DNA from: Chryseobacterium rhizosphaerae
Lineage (GTDB): Bacteria > Bacteroidota > Bacteroidia > Flavobacteriales > Weeksellaceae
Assembly: GCF_003385455.1 (NCBI RefSeq)
Contig: NZ_QNUF01000009.1
Location: 1-64,000 of the forward strand
Reading direction: 5' to 3'
Length of the DNA stretch: 64,000 bases
Position numbers and translations under genes: made by a program. Below the pieces are notes generated by a model. The model ran no database searches, was not told where the DNA came from, and was given only the letters and a program-made list of their open reading frames with translations. Shown here one piece after another: positions 8,906 through 17,382 of this stretch (position 1 is the stretch's first letter; each line of letters opens with the position of its first letter).

Positions 8906-10507
8906 TTACCTGCTGTAATACTGGATTTGCATATCTTTCGGATACTTTACTTCATAAGAGAAGTTGATTTTTTCTGAACCTCCCGAGCTGATGTTTTTGT
9001 TCCATAGAATACTTCCTGTTTTTTCATCAAGATTTCCGCCTCCGGTATCTATTGCCTTAACAGAAATTTTAGAATTCTCACTGATCGGTAGCTGATCCAG
9101 AATTTCCAGTTCAATACTTTCTTTGGTATTGTTTCGGATACTGATCTGATAAGATTCTGTTTCCCATTTATTGGAATTCATTGCTTTTTGTGATGTCTTA
9201 TCTTCCAGTTTAGTCCTTTTTACTGTGATTCTTTCATCTACTCCCAGGGAAATAGGGAACTCTTCTTTTACATAATTGCTGGTGATGCTTGTTTTTCCAA
9301 TATAATTATCTTCAAAATAGATATTCGCTTCTCCTGTAATAAGGTTGAGATGTTGCCAGTTTTTTACAAAAGCCATCAGGAATACCTGGTTGTTAACTTT
9401 CGGAACTGTATGGTATTTGTAAGTGGCATCAATCTGCTTTTTATCAAGGATAACATACTGTTCTTTTTCCTGACTTACAATGGTCTGATTGTAATTAAGT
9501 TCATAAATCACATTCATTTGGCTGTCAGAGACAGAAGCTATAGGGACCTGGCTTGGGGTTATTGCTTTATCTTCTCTCATCTGATAGGCATTTACTGCTG
9601 CTGCTTCTTTTTTAATTTGATAACCGGCTACTTCTATTTGAGGATTGTAAGGCGTATATTCAGCAACATACAATGGAGATAAAATAGGCCTGTTTTGGTT
9701 ATAGGAAGGCCTATATGTGGAAACAAACAGTTTGATGTTTTTCCAGTCCTGACCTGTTTTCTGATAGATTTTTCCTTTATAAATCATTTCAAGCGGCTTC
9801 TTTACAGATTCTGCACGCAAATCATAAGAAGGAATCCAGCCGGCATCAGAAACAATATAGCTTACCCCTAAATTCAGGCTGGTTTCATGATCAGCAAGAA
9901 TTTCAAGCAGGAGCTCTTTTTTGTTGGTATTTTTGTGTGTTTGTTCCTCAGCAGACTGTTTATTAAGTTTGGCAATACTTTCATCAAGAACCTCTTTCTG
10001 CTCATTCAGTAAAAAGACCTGGTTGTCAATTTCCAGCATTCGCTTTCTGTAAAATTCAGTGAGCTTAATAAGCTGTTCCTGAGGAGTAGATTTATCATTG
10101 GCCGATACCTTTAAATTATCATTGATGATGTGCTGCTCTCCCGTAAGGTTCTTCACCTGAATATTCAAAAGGTTAATCTGTCGCTGAAGTTTTTTTCGGT
10201 CATCTTCCAGTTTCTTTTCCCCTTCGGATAGCTCATCATCTTTCAAAAAATTATTTTGAGGGGTGATAGAAAGCAGTGTCGTATTTTTTTCAAGATTGAT
10301 TTTATAGGTGTTCTCATCCAGATTATTGGGAAGATTGATAATTCTTACCTTATTTATTCCCTTTTGAAGACTCACATTAGTATTTCCAAAGACTTTGGCA
10401 CCTTGCAGAAATACGGTAGCCTGCTTTACATCAATTTCTTTCTTGATTTCCTGTGCTTTTAAAAAAACAACTGAAAATGTCATTAATAGTAAAAAGTAAT
10501 GTTTCAT
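8906..10507 (-). CDS. DUF4139 (MuiA-like) exported protein
   Basis: 533 residues with a signal peptide cleaved near FLKAQE. Order: an N-terminal DUF4140-like strand region (ATVFLQGAKVF, about 30-100), a long charged coiled coil (about 95-200) and a C-terminal DUF4139 beta domain (about 210-533). The layout matches the 'mucoidy inhibitor MuiA family', periplasmic or surface proteins of unknown biochemical role. Its promoter carries one of three LytTR-type direct repeats in this neighbourhood, 27 bp before a -7-like TAATTTTA. This suggests activation by the two-component pair encoded 3-5 kb away. It has its own terminator downstream. Confidence 0.8.
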   Translation of the reverse strand: MKHYFLLLMTFSVVFLKAQEIKKEIDVKQATVFLQGAKVFGNTNVSLQKGINKVRIINLPNNLDENTYKINLEKNTTLLSITPQNNFLKDDELSEGEKKLEDDRKKLQRQINLLNIQVKNLTGEQHIINDNLKVSANDKSTPQEQLIKLTEFYRKRMLEIDNQVFLLNEQKEVLDESIAKLNKQSAEEQTHKNTNKKELLLEILADHETSLNLGVSYIVSDAGWIPSYDLRAESVKKPLEMIYKGKIYQKTGQDWKNIKLFVSTYRPSYNQNRPILSPLYVAEYTPYNPQIEVAGYQIKKEAAAVNAYQMREDKAITPSQVPIASVSDSQMNVIYELNYNQTIVSQEKEQYVILDKKQIDATYKYHTVPKVNNQVFLMAFVKNWQHLNLITGEANIYFEDNYIGKTSITSNYVKEEFPISLGVDERITVKRTKLEDKTSQKAMNSNKWETESYQISIRNNTKESIELEILDQLPISENSKISVKAIDTGGGNLDEKTGSILWNKNISSGGSEKINFSYEVKYPKDMQIQYYSR

Positions 10508-10532
10508 CGTTTATTATTTTGAATTTCTAGTG

Positions 10533-10598
10533 TAAAATTATCCCTATTTAAGGTTGAAATTTGGGAGACTTGGTGAAGTGCAGGTTTCACTTGGTCAA
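10533..10598 (-). promoter_or_regulatory. LytTR-type direct repeat (site 1) and -7 box for the DUF4139 gene
   Basis: On the plus strand ACTTGGTGAA (10568-10577) and ACTTGGTCAA (10589-10598), 21 bp apart start to start. Reading towards the gene, CTCCC-N22 follows, then TAATTTTA (10533-10540), one base from the TAnnTTTG consensus. The CTCCC, spacing and -7 word are identical in site 2. Confidence 0.75.
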
Positions 10599-10615
10599 TC
10601 TGAAAGTGCATAAAA

Positions 10616-10647
10616 AAGAAGAACAGCCCTTTTGAGGCTGTCTTCTT
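10616..10647 (-). terminator. terminator downstream of the SIMPL gene
   Basis: Stem AAGAAGAACAGCC / GGCTGTCTTCTT with one bulged base and a run of T on the minus strand, just after the SIMPL stop codon. Confidence 0.8.
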
Positions 10648-10660
10648 AAATCTGTTATTT

Positions 10661-11335
10661 CTAAAGGATTTCGTATCTTGTTTTGATACTGTATTTCAGT
10701 TTGATATTTTCGATATTGTCAAAAGAATAATCTACTGCAGCGTCTGCCATTTCCAATTGTACACTGTTCATTCTGCCTTTGTAAGCAACAGGCATTATAG
10801 TATCACTGGTATAATCTTCTATTTCTATGATCTCAATAGCATTTCCAGTTTTTTTACCCATGCTTTCCAACAGGTAATCTGCCTTTTCTTTGGCTGCTTT
10901 TAAAGCATTGATTTTTACTGTTTTTCTGAAGTCTGCAATCTTGGTATTCTTTACCTCTGCAATATTCAGGTTGCTTACCCATTTCTGATTAAGGTCCTCA
11001 AAAATCTTACTGATGTTTGATTTTGTATTGGCTTTAAACTGGTAGTTTTTAGTAAACTTGGCCGTTTTAGAGTATATATTCTGGTACATCGATTTAAATT
11101 TGATGTCTTCATTCTTTACCCCGGCATTCTTTAAGGTTTCAAATAATTTCTTTTCATTGTCTGCCAGTTCATTTTTGTTGTCTGCCTTTATTCCGATACT
11201 GAAAATGATTTCATCGGGTTCTATTTCCATTTCGGCAACACCGGTTACTTCAATTGCATTTTTCTTTACTTCCTGAGCATTTACAAAGCTCCCCAAAGTT
11301 AAAATTCCGATTAATAAAAAATGTTTCAATTTCAT
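10661..11335 (-). CDS. SIMPL-domain (DUF541) exported protein
   Basis: 224 residues with a signal peptide (cleavage near VNAQE) followed by one SIMPL/DUF541 domain: ITVTG-like start (AIEVTGVAEMEIEPDEIIFSIG in two parts), a central helix-rich DFRKTVKINALKAAKEKADYLLE segment and a closing beta strand. The family, which includes YggE and BP26, forms ring-shaped periplasmic or outer-membrane oligomers whose role is unclear. It is the second gene here with a LytTR-type repeat in its promoter, so it probably shares control with the DUF4139 gene. Confidence 0.85.
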   Translation of the reverse strand: MKLKHFLLIGILTLGSFVNAQEVKKNAIEVTGVAEMEIEPDEIIFSIGIKADNKNELADNEKKLFETLKNAGVKNEDIKFKSMYQNIYSKTAKFTKNYQFKANTKSNISKIFEDLNQKWVSNLNIAEVKNTKIADFRKTVKINALKAAKEKADYLLESMGKKTGNAIEIIEIEDYTSDTIMPVAYKGRMNSVQLEMADAAVDYSFDNIENIKLKYSIKTRYEIL

Positions 11336-11378
11336 AATTTCCTGTTTTTTTAATTGTAAATAATTTTAAATTCTGAAG

Positions 11379-11444
11379 TAAAATTAGGGAGATCTGAAAC
11401 TGAAAAACGGGAGACTTGGTGAAAAGGAACTTTCACTTGGTGAA
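11379..11444 (-). promoter_or_regulatory. LytTR-type direct repeat (site 2) and -7 box for the SIMPL gene
   Basis: Perfect pair ACTTGGTGAA at 11414-11423 and 11435-11444, 21-bp period. Towards the gene come CTCCC-N22 and TAATTTTA (11379-11386), exactly the geometry of site 1. Confidence 0.8.
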
Positions 11445-11454
11445 GGGTTACAAA

Positions 11455-11481
11455 AAAGCAATCTCTTCATAAGATTGCTTT
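11455..11481 (-). terminator. terminator of the amidohydrolase gene
   Basis: Stem AAAGCAATCT / AGATTGCTTT with a 7-nt loop and a T-tract on the minus strand. It lies just upstream of LytTR site 2. Confidence 0.75.
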
Positions 11482-11536
11482 AAATTACTAGACTGTTAAG
11501 TTATTATATCAGCGTATAAAAAGAGAGAAAATGAGA

Positions 11537-13288
11537 TTAATACAGAAAATAAACCTTTGCTATTTTATTATTTTTGATCTCATAAATAGCGGTAGCTTCT
11601 ATCTTTTTATCCGGTTTCACCCCGGAAATACTTTCTCTATCAATAATGGTATTTAGGTTGGTGATTCTCTGTCTGACTTCACAATGAAGGTCAGGATGAT
11701 CGGCAAAAAACTTCTCATAACTCTTTTTCATGGCTTCTTTTCCTTTACTTAATAATTTAGAAGGAAATGAATACAGCTCCACATCTTCTGCATAAGGCTC
11801 CAGAAAGGCATCTATATTTCTGGCATTATAACCATTTACCTGTTGCTGAACCAGCGTTTCATTTGTTGTTTCCAGTATTGTATTGGGATTAAGAGGCTGC
11901 CCGTTTTTGATAACGGTATCAATCTGGGTAAGGTTTTCCAGATTTTCAATAGGGTTGGCATTCAACAGAACAAGATCTGCAACCTTTCCTTCTTCTATGC
12001 TGCCATATTGCGCTTCTTTGTTCAGAATTTTAGCTGGGTTGATAGTTGCAGACTGGAGAAGTTGCCAGCCGTTCATACCACTTTCTTTCATAGCTTTAAG
12101 TTCTGTGATAAAAGAAGTGCCATGCTGAGTTCCAATATTTCCGGCATCTGTACCGGCAGCGATCGTTACTCCGCCATCGGTCAGTTTTTTGAGATTAATT
12201 CTCCTGATAGAATCAGTTTTTGAAGTATAGGCTTTTATCTGAGGAGAATTGAATCTTAGTTTATATTTCTTTATCATTGCAGAATCTGAGGTGTCTTCCA
12301 GATGCTTTAAATCATACATAGAACCAATACTTTTCGGATTGGAATGCTCAAGCTCATAGGTATTGTAATGTTTCTTCTGTGCATAGGTGTCATAATAATT
12401 GTCCATTACGGTCAGGGTAGGGCATAAGATCACTTTTTTAGACTGCAAAAGTTTTACAAAATCATCTGAAACCACTTCGTCTTCTATATTGTGTACAAGA
12501 TAATTAGCACCGTTCATCACCGCTGTTTCTGCTGTAAAACGTTCCGTAGCATGTACTGCTACTTTAAGATTGTTTTTGTGGGCTTCTTCAATAGTAGCCT
12601 TTATTACAGGTTCAAGTTTTTGAGCTTCCTCTTTCTTTTTTTTGGCATCTCCCAAAACAATATACCATATCTTGATAAAGTCCGGTTTATAAGGAAGCTG
12701 TTCCTGTACCCATTTTCTGGCGTCTTCTGCCGTTAGCGCCAGCTTGAAAGGTTCATCCTTGTTGAGGTTTTTAAAAACTTCAGGCTCATAGGTGGTAATA
12801 AGAGGTCCGGACATATAGACAGAAGGTAATCTTTCATTCCTTTTTAAAGAATCCCTGAGAAGAAGAAAATGATAGGTGGCCCCGGGATCAATCACAGAAG
12901 TTATTCCGGCTTTAAGATAATACTGAAGAAGATTTTCCATATTATGATGTCCCCAGCTGATCTCTTTCTCATACGGAACATGCTTTCTCAAATCGAGTGC
13001 ATCAGGTCTTGTATATAATCCTCCACTTTGAAAAAAATGAATATGGGAGTCCGTCATTCCCGGGATCAGATACTTCCCTTCACCGTTGATCACATGAGAA
13101 TTCTGAGGTATCTTGATTTGTTTGCTAGGCTTTATTTTGGTAATCTTTCCGTTATTTATAATAATAGTCTGAGCGGGAATCATTTTCTTATGAATGACAT
13201 CTGCGATGGTAACATTTTGAATATAGACCTGGGCCCGAATACCATTGAAACAGAGGATAATGGCTAATGCTATTTGAAATTTTTTCAT
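11537..13288 (-). CDS. exported amidohydrolase with a C-terminal NTF2/SnoaL-like domain
   Basis: 583 residues with a signal peptide (cleavage near IRAQ). Residues about 25-470 are an imidazolonepropionase-type amidohydrolase: metal motif DSHIH, candidate bridging Lys in FIKIWY, VHAT, the HNIED segment and AAGTDAG. Residues about 475-583 resemble a SnoaL/NTF2 cone domain (NGYNARNIDAFLEPYAEDVEL), a separate fold fused at the end. Such periplasmic enzymes hydrolyse cyclic amides or dipeptides; the substrate is unknown. It has its own -7 box at 13315-13322 and is divergent from the sensor kinase gene. Confidence 0.8.
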   Translation of the reverse strand: MKKFQIALAIILCFNGIRAQVYIQNVTIADVIHKKMIPAQTIIINNGKITKIKPSKQIKIPQNSHVINGEGKYLIPGMTDSHIHFFQSGGLYTRPDALDLRKHVPYEKEISWGHHNMENLLQYYLKAGITSVIDPGATYHFLLLRDSLKRNERLPSVYMSGPLITTYEPEVFKNLNKDEPFKLALTAEDARKWVQEQLPYKPDFIKIWYIVLGDAKKKKEEAQKLEPVIKATIEEAHKNNLKVAVHATERFTAETAVMNGANYLVHNIEDEVVSDDFVKLLQSKKVILCPTLTVMDNYYDTYAQKKHYNTYELEHSNPKSIGSMYDLKHLEDTSDSAMIKKYKLRFNSPQIKAYTSKTDSIRRINLKKLTDGGVTIAAGTDAGNIGTQHGTSFITELKAMKESGMNGWQLLQSATINPAKILNKEAQYGSIEEGKVADLVLLNANPIENLENLTQIDTVIKNGQPLNPNTILETTNETLVQQQVNGYNARNIDAFLEPYAEDVELYSFPSKLLSKGKEAMKKSYEKFFADHPDLHCEVRQRITNLNTIIDRESISGVKPDKKIEATAIYEIKNNKIAKVYFLY

Positions 13289-13314
13289 GATCTTTATATG
13301 GTGAGGTGATGGTG

Positions 13315-13322
13315 CAAATATA
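13315..13322 (-). promoter_or_regulatory. -7 box (TATATTTG) for the amidohydrolase gene
   Basis: Exact TAnnTTTG match on the minus strand, 26 nt before the ATG. It is about 160 bp from LytTR site 3, so that site is unlikely to touch this promoter directly. Confidence 0.5.
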
Positions 13323-13484
13323 ATAAAGCCTTATTGAATTGAATGATAATGTTTTGTGTTTTTTAATGAACGCTGTATCGCTTGATGGTTAAGCATATTT
13401 TACACTGAGATTCATAATATACTGTATTCCTTGGGATCAGCATTATTAATAACTTAATCTGGTCATGTGGCCATAGAAAGCTCA

Positions 13485-13515
13485 ACTTGGTGAACGGGCA
13501 GCTTCACTTGGTGAA
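13485..13515 (+). promoter_or_regulatory. LytTR-type direct repeat (site 3) at the sensor kinase promoter
   Basis: Perfect pair ACTTGGTGAA at 13485-13494 and 13506-13515, 21-bp period, ending 5 bp before the -33 element. Relative to its gene the repeat is inverted compared with sites 1 and 2. The second half extends to the 13-bp palindrome TTCACTTGGTGAA. Confidence 0.75.
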
Positions 13516-13520
13516 TAGTT

Positions 13521-13551
13521 TTTGAGCAGACTGTATATATGTATATCTTTG
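13521..13551 (+). promoter_or_regulatory. promoter of the sensor kinase gene
   Basis: TTTG at 13521-13524, 19-bp spacer, TATCTTTG at 13544-13551: a full match to the Bacteroidota consensus. The -7 box ends only 4 nt before the ATG, so the transcript should be leaderless or nearly so. Confidence 0.75.
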
Positions 13552-13555
13552 TTTT

Positions 13556-15340
13556 ATGAAAATACTTAAACTTTTTACGACCCTTTTACTCATGATTTTG
13601 GGAAATATCACCTATTCTCAAAGCAGTACTAAGGCTGTGGAAGAAGTTCAGGTAGAAACCAAGAAGCTGAAAAAAGCTATTGATACCAAAAACGAACCTG
13701 CTCAGGCCGATTCTTACTATAATATTGGGGAAACGTTTTTCAATGACGGGAACTTTCCGAAAAGCGAGGAATATTATACAAAAGCTAAAAAGATCTATGA
13801 AAAGGTCAATGATAAACCCAATATTGAAAAAGTAACCCGAAGATTGGCCCAATCTCAGGAAAAGCAGAATAAAATATCACCTGCCATCAGCAATTACAGT
13901 ATGGCAGCCCAAGTGGGGTATTCTGAAAAAAGCAGGGCCGTCAATTCCAATGATGTAGCCAGGCTTTCTTCTCCTACACCTGAGCAGAAAACTGAAGCCA
14001 TCCAGAGTAATATTAATATCATTAGAAAAGAAAAAGAACAGACCGGTTTAGCAGAAGGCTACAGCCAGTTGGCAGATGTCAATATACAACAGAACGAGGT
14101 ATCTAAAGCAGAAGATAACCTGAATGCTGCCTACAAAATTTCAAAAAAAGAAGCCCCACAGCAGGCATTGGAAATTAATCAGAGATTGGCGAATCTGTAT
14201 GTTGAAAATAAAAAATTCGATAAAGCGATAGAAGCCAAAAAGAAGGTGATGAAAGAAGACTTTGTAAAAGATGATTCTCAGGAGAAAGTTAATCAGATTC
14301 AGGAGCTGGCAGATATTTATATAAAGAAGAACGATAAAGAGGAAGCTGTAACCTTATTAAAAAATGCCTATGGAATTGCTTTAGATAAAGGACATACACT
14401 GGAAGCACAGAGAAGTGTGAAAAAGCTGGACAGCCTTTACAATATATCAGGAAATACAGATGCTTCAGTGTCATTGTACAGGGATTTTTTAGGAAAACTG
14501 CCTGATCTGGTTTCCAAAGACAGAAGTCTGGTAGACAATAAAATTCTGGAAGATACAGAACAGCGTATTTCTCAGCTTGAAAAAGAAAGAGAACTGAAAG
14601 ATGAGCTGATCCGCAAGAAAAATGTATTCAATTATGGACTGATTGGAGCTTTAATCCTGTTGACCGGGCTCGTCATTTTTATTTTCAGAACCTTGAAAAA
14701 AGTTCAGATAAAAAATAAAAAAATTGCCCTTCAGTCGCTCAGAAGAGAGATGAATCCTCATTTTATTTTTAACAGTCTGAATAGCGTAAACCATTTTATA
14801 GCCACCAATAATGAACTGGAAGCTAATCAGTATCTGACAAAATTCTCTAAGCTGATGCGGGGGGTAATGGAAAACTCTACAGAAGATTTTATCCCTTTTC
14901 AACAGGAGCTAGATCTTCTTGAGAACTATCTTGCGCTTGAAAAAACACGGTTTGCAGACAAATTTGATTATGAAGTGGATGTAGATGAAAACCTCAATGT
15001 ACATAGTCAGCAGGTACCTGGAATGCTGGTGCAGCCATTCCTTGAAAATGCGATCTGGCATGGATTGCGTTACAGAACTGAAAAAGGATTTTTAAAACTG
15101 AGTTTTGAAAAAGAAGAGCAGTATTTAAAGGTAACCATCGAAGATAATGGAATAGGAATTGAAGAAAGTAAAAAACAGAAAACTCAGCATCAAAAGACAA
15201 GAGAGGGCAGAGGAATGAAAAATACACTGGAGAGAATACAGTTGCTGAATGATCTGTATAAAAAAAATATAACCTGTGCTGTCAAAGACAAAGAAAACAA
15301 TAGTGGAGTGCTGGTGATTATAAAAATTAATCTGTTTTAA
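13556..15340 (+). CDS. TPR-containing LytS-type sensor histidine kinase
   Basis: 594 residues: signal peptide (1-22), a periplasmic array of tetratricopeptide repeats (about 30-330), a coiled coil, one membrane helix (about 360-380), then a His_kinase domain (PF06580 type) with MNPHFIFNSLN, phospho-accepting His402, and a HATPase_c domain (VQPFLENAIWHGL, DNGIGI). The architecture is common in Bacteroidota, where the TPRs are thought to sense the envelope. The LytTR response regulator follows after 64 bp and is its probable partner. The start is fixed by the signal peptide, although the -7 box is only 4 nt upstream. Confidence 0.9.
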   Translation: MKILKLFTTLLLMILGNITYSQSSTKAVEEVQVETKKLKKAIDTKNEPAQADSYYNIGETFFNDGNFPKSEEYYTKAKKIYEKVNDKPNIEKVTRRLAQSQEKQNKISPAISNYSMAAQVGYSEKSRAVNSNDVARLSSPTPEQKTEAIQSNINIIRKEKEQTGLAEGYSQLADVNIQQNEVSKAEDNLNAAYKISKKEAPQQALEINQRLANLYVENKKFDKAIEAKKKVMKEDFVKDDSQEKVNQIQELADIYIKKNDKEEAVTLLKNAYGIALDKGHTLEAQRSVKKLDSLYNISGNTDASVSLYRDFLGKLPDLVSKDRSLVDNKILEDTEQRISQLEKERELKDELIRKKNVFNYGLIGALILLTGLVIFIFRTLKKVQIKNKKIALQSLRREMNPHFIFNSLNSVNHFIATNNELEANQYLTKFSKLMRGVMENSTEDFIPFQQELDLLENYLALEKTRFADKFDYEVDVDENLNVHSQQVPGMLVQPFLENAIWHGLRYRTEKGFLKLSFEKEEQYLKVTIEDNGIGIEESKKQKTQHQKTREGRGMKNTLERIQLLNDLYKKNITCAVKDKENNSGVLVIIKINLF

Positions 15341-15404
15341 AAACAGTTGAGCGGTTGTGATATTCAAACTATCACCTGCCACCTATTACCCAAAAACCTA
15401 TCCT

Positions 15405-16139
15405 ATGAAAATAAAAGCCGTAATCGTAGACGATGAACTTATAGCCAGAGAAGTACTGAGAAATTATATCACAAAATATTGTCCGCAGGTGGAAATTCTT
15501 GGCGAAGCAGAAAATATAAAACAAGCTGTTCCTCTGATTGCTGAGAAACAGCCCGAATTGGTATTTTTAGACGTAGAAATGCCTTTTGGAAATGCTTTTG
15601 ATGTTCTGGAGGCAACTAAAGAATTTTCCTATGAAACCATTTTTATTACGGCATTCTCACAATATTCATTACAGGCTTTAAATAAGTCAGCAAGTTATTA
15701 CATTTTAAAACCTATTGATATTCAGGAACTCATTCTGGCGGTAAACAAAGTTGTTGAGAGCCTTGAGAAAAAAGATGAGCTCAACAGGAATAAGGTTCTG
15801 CTTGAAAATTTAAAACTGAAACCCGAGAAGCAACAGCTCATACTTCCAACTTTACAGGGGTTTGATGTGGTGAAAACTGAGGATATTGTCCGGCTTCAGG
15901 CAGATGGCAATTTTACTCAGGTGTATCTTACCGATGGTTCCAAAAAAATGGTTTGCCGTTTTTTAAAACACTTTGATGACTTGTTGGAAAATCCTTTTGT
16001 AAGAGTACACCGTTCCCATATTATCAATACTGCTTTTGTGAAATCTTATCATAAAAGTGGAACAGTAATGCTTTCTGATGATACAGAGATTGAGGTTTCC
16101 GGTAGTTTTAAAGATGGTTTTCTGAAAGTTTTTTCATAG
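15405..16139 (+). CDS. LytTR-family response regulator
   Basis: 244 residues from ATG 15405; an in-frame GTG at 15357 would only add a tail unlike the family. Receiver domain at 1-120 with acidic pocket Asp9/Asp10, phospho-acceptor Asp56 (FLDVEMP) and Lys in LKPID. The LytTR DNA-binding domain (about 140-240) carries VRVHRSHIIN and ends in the strand-rich SGSFKDGFLKVF. LytTR proteins bind pairs of about 10-bp direct repeats two helical turns apart. Three such pairs, ACTTGGTGAA with 21-bp period, lie within 5 kb, which makes them strong candidate targets. Confidence 0.92.
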   Translation: MKIKAVIVDDELIAREVLRNYITKYCPQVEILGEAENIKQAVPLIAEKQPELVFLDVEMPFGNAFDVLEATKEFSYETIFITAFSQYSLQALNKSASYYILKPIDIQELILAVNKVVESLEKKDELNRNKVLLENLKLKPEKQQLILPTLQGFDVVKTEDIVRLQADGNFTQVYLTDGSKKMVCRFLKHFDDLLENPFVRVHRSHIINTAFVKSYHKSGTVMLSDDTEIEVSGSFKDGFLKVFS

Positions 16140-16170
16140 AATTTACCACTCTTTAACAACGTAAAGGCAT

Positions 16171-16178
16171 TATTTTTG
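16171..16178 (+). promoter_or_regulatory. -7 box (TATTTTTG) for the lipocalin gene
   Basis: Exact TAnnTTTG match 33 nt before the ATG, in the short gap after the response regulator. Confidence 0.5.
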
Positions 16179-16211
16179 AAGTTTTTATAAGAACCACACA
16201 AAATTTCTGTT

Positions 16212-16754
16212 ATGAAAACTCTTCACAAAATTATACTTCCCGTTTCGCTGGGAGCACTCGGATTGATCATGTTCAATTCCTATTCAGTAGGAGTTCCCAA
16301 AGGAGCTAAAGTTGTAAAGAATTTTGATGTTAAAAAATATCTCGGAAGATGGTATGAAATAGCCCGTTTTGATTACCGTTTTGAGAGGAATATGGATAAT
16401 GTCACCGCAGAATATTCAGAAAACCCGGATGGAACAGTAAGGGTCAATAATAAGGGCTATAATTATGTGAAAAAAGAATGGAAAGAAGCCATTGGTGAAG
16501 CCAGATTTGTAAAAGATAAAACAGAAGCCAGGCTGAAAGTGGCATTTTTCAAGCCGTTTTGGGCAGGTTATAATGTGATTGATATTGATGAAGAATATCA
16601 GTATGCCCTGGTAGCAGGAAGCAGCTTAAAATACCTCTGGATTTTATCCCGAACTCCCAATATTCCTGAAAGTATGCGCCAGCGATTTATAGAAAAAGCA
16701 AAGAAACTCGGATATAATACCGAAGAACTTATCTGGGTAAAACATAATCAATAA
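16212..16754 (+). CDS. lipocalin (Blc-like)
   Basis: 180 residues. A hydrophobic N-terminus (about 5-25) serves as signal or anchor; no lipobox Cys is seen, unlike E. coli Blc. The lipocalin barrel follows: GRWYEIARFDYRFER (the GxW motif of the first strand), NVTAEYS, and the later YALVAGSSLKYLWILSRTP block with the conserved Arg. Bacterial lipocalins bind lipids such as lysophospholipids at the outer membrane. It has its own -7 box and terminator, so it is probably monocistronic. Confidence 0.88.
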   Translation: MKTLHKIILPVSLGALGLIMFNSYSVGVPKGAKVVKNFDVKKYLGRWYEIARFDYRFERNMDNVTAEYSENPDGTVRVNNKGYNYVKKEWKEAIGEARFVKDKTEARLKVAFFKPFWAGYNVIDIDEEYQYALVAGSSLKYLWILSRTPNIPESMRQRFIEKAKKLGYNTEELIWVKHNQ

Positions 16755-16758
16755 AATA

Positions 16759-16788
16759 AAAAGAGGCTATCAAGTGATGACCTCTTTT
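16759..16788. terminator. bidirectional terminator between lipocalin and the DUF7832-like gene
   Basis: AAAAGAGG / CCTCTTTT stem with a 14-nt loop, between convergent genes. Confidence 0.65.
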
Positions 16789-16792
16789 CTCT

Positions 16793-17266
16793 TTATTTTT
16801 TAGAATAGTCTTTCCATTCTTCAAAACGATGATCAATAACCTGCCTCATCAGGTCGTAGTTTTCATAAGTATCTTCAATGTGATAGAACGTTTCATATTC
16901 ATAATCACTCTCTTCAGCCTTCGCATCAAAAATATTAACATAGTCATCAGCAAATGAGCTAAACCTGTTTCCGAAATCGGTATCATCTGCATAATAATCT
17001 TTTGCAAATCTGTTTCCTAAATCATTCAGGTCATACTCAGAAAATTTGCCATCACAGGAATCCATAATAAATTCGGCACCTGTAATTTCCCGCTGTTTTA
17101 GTTTTTCAATTTCTTCCTTACCATCTTCTTTTAAATCATCAGAAATAAGATCATTATTAATACACCAGTTCAGGAACATTCCCGTATGGGTAGCTCCATT
17201 TTTTTCAGGAAGCCCTTCAGGAAAATCACCGCCATAATGCCATGAGGCGTCATCGTATTTAGACAT
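16793..17266 (-). CDS. acidic conserved protein (DUF7832-like)
   Basis: 157-residue soluble acidic protein with no signal or membrane segment. The N-terminus KYDDASWHYGGDFPEGL followed by GATHTGMFLNWCI is a pattern I recall from a conserved bacterial family (DUF7832) of unknown function. The rest alternates Asp/Glu-rich helices and aromatic residues. A TATTTTTG -7 box lies 31 nt upstream on the minus strand. Such proteins are often found beside polymorphic toxins or as single genes; no toxin is adjacent here. Confidence 0.65.
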   Translation of the reverse strand: MSKYDDASWHYGGDFPEGLPEKNGATHTGMFLNWCINNDLISDDLKEDGKEEIEKLKQREITGAEFIMDSCDGKFSEYDLNDLGNRFAKDYYADDTDFGNRFSSFADDYVNIFDAKAEESDYEYETFYHIEDTYENYDLMRQVIDHRFEEWKDYSKK

Positions 17267-17297
17267 AATTTGAATTATAGTTTTAAATAATCGACAT

Positions 17298-17305
17298 CAA
17301 AAATA
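17298..17305 (-). promoter_or_regulatory. -7 box (TATTTTTG) for the DUF7832-like gene
   Basis: Exact TAnnTTTG match on the minus strand, 31 nt before the ATG at 17266. Confidence 0.5.
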
Positions 17306-17382
17306 GAAAAAATCATTTTATGTTGCCGCAGCCATAGATTTTTCCGTCATTTGCAGGAGAATTTTTTTCAACAAACTGATCT

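Noticed and set aside
15357..15404. GTG start for the LytTR regulator
   Set aside because: It would add 16 residues rich in Tyr and Pro before the normal receiver start; ATG 15405 fits the family.
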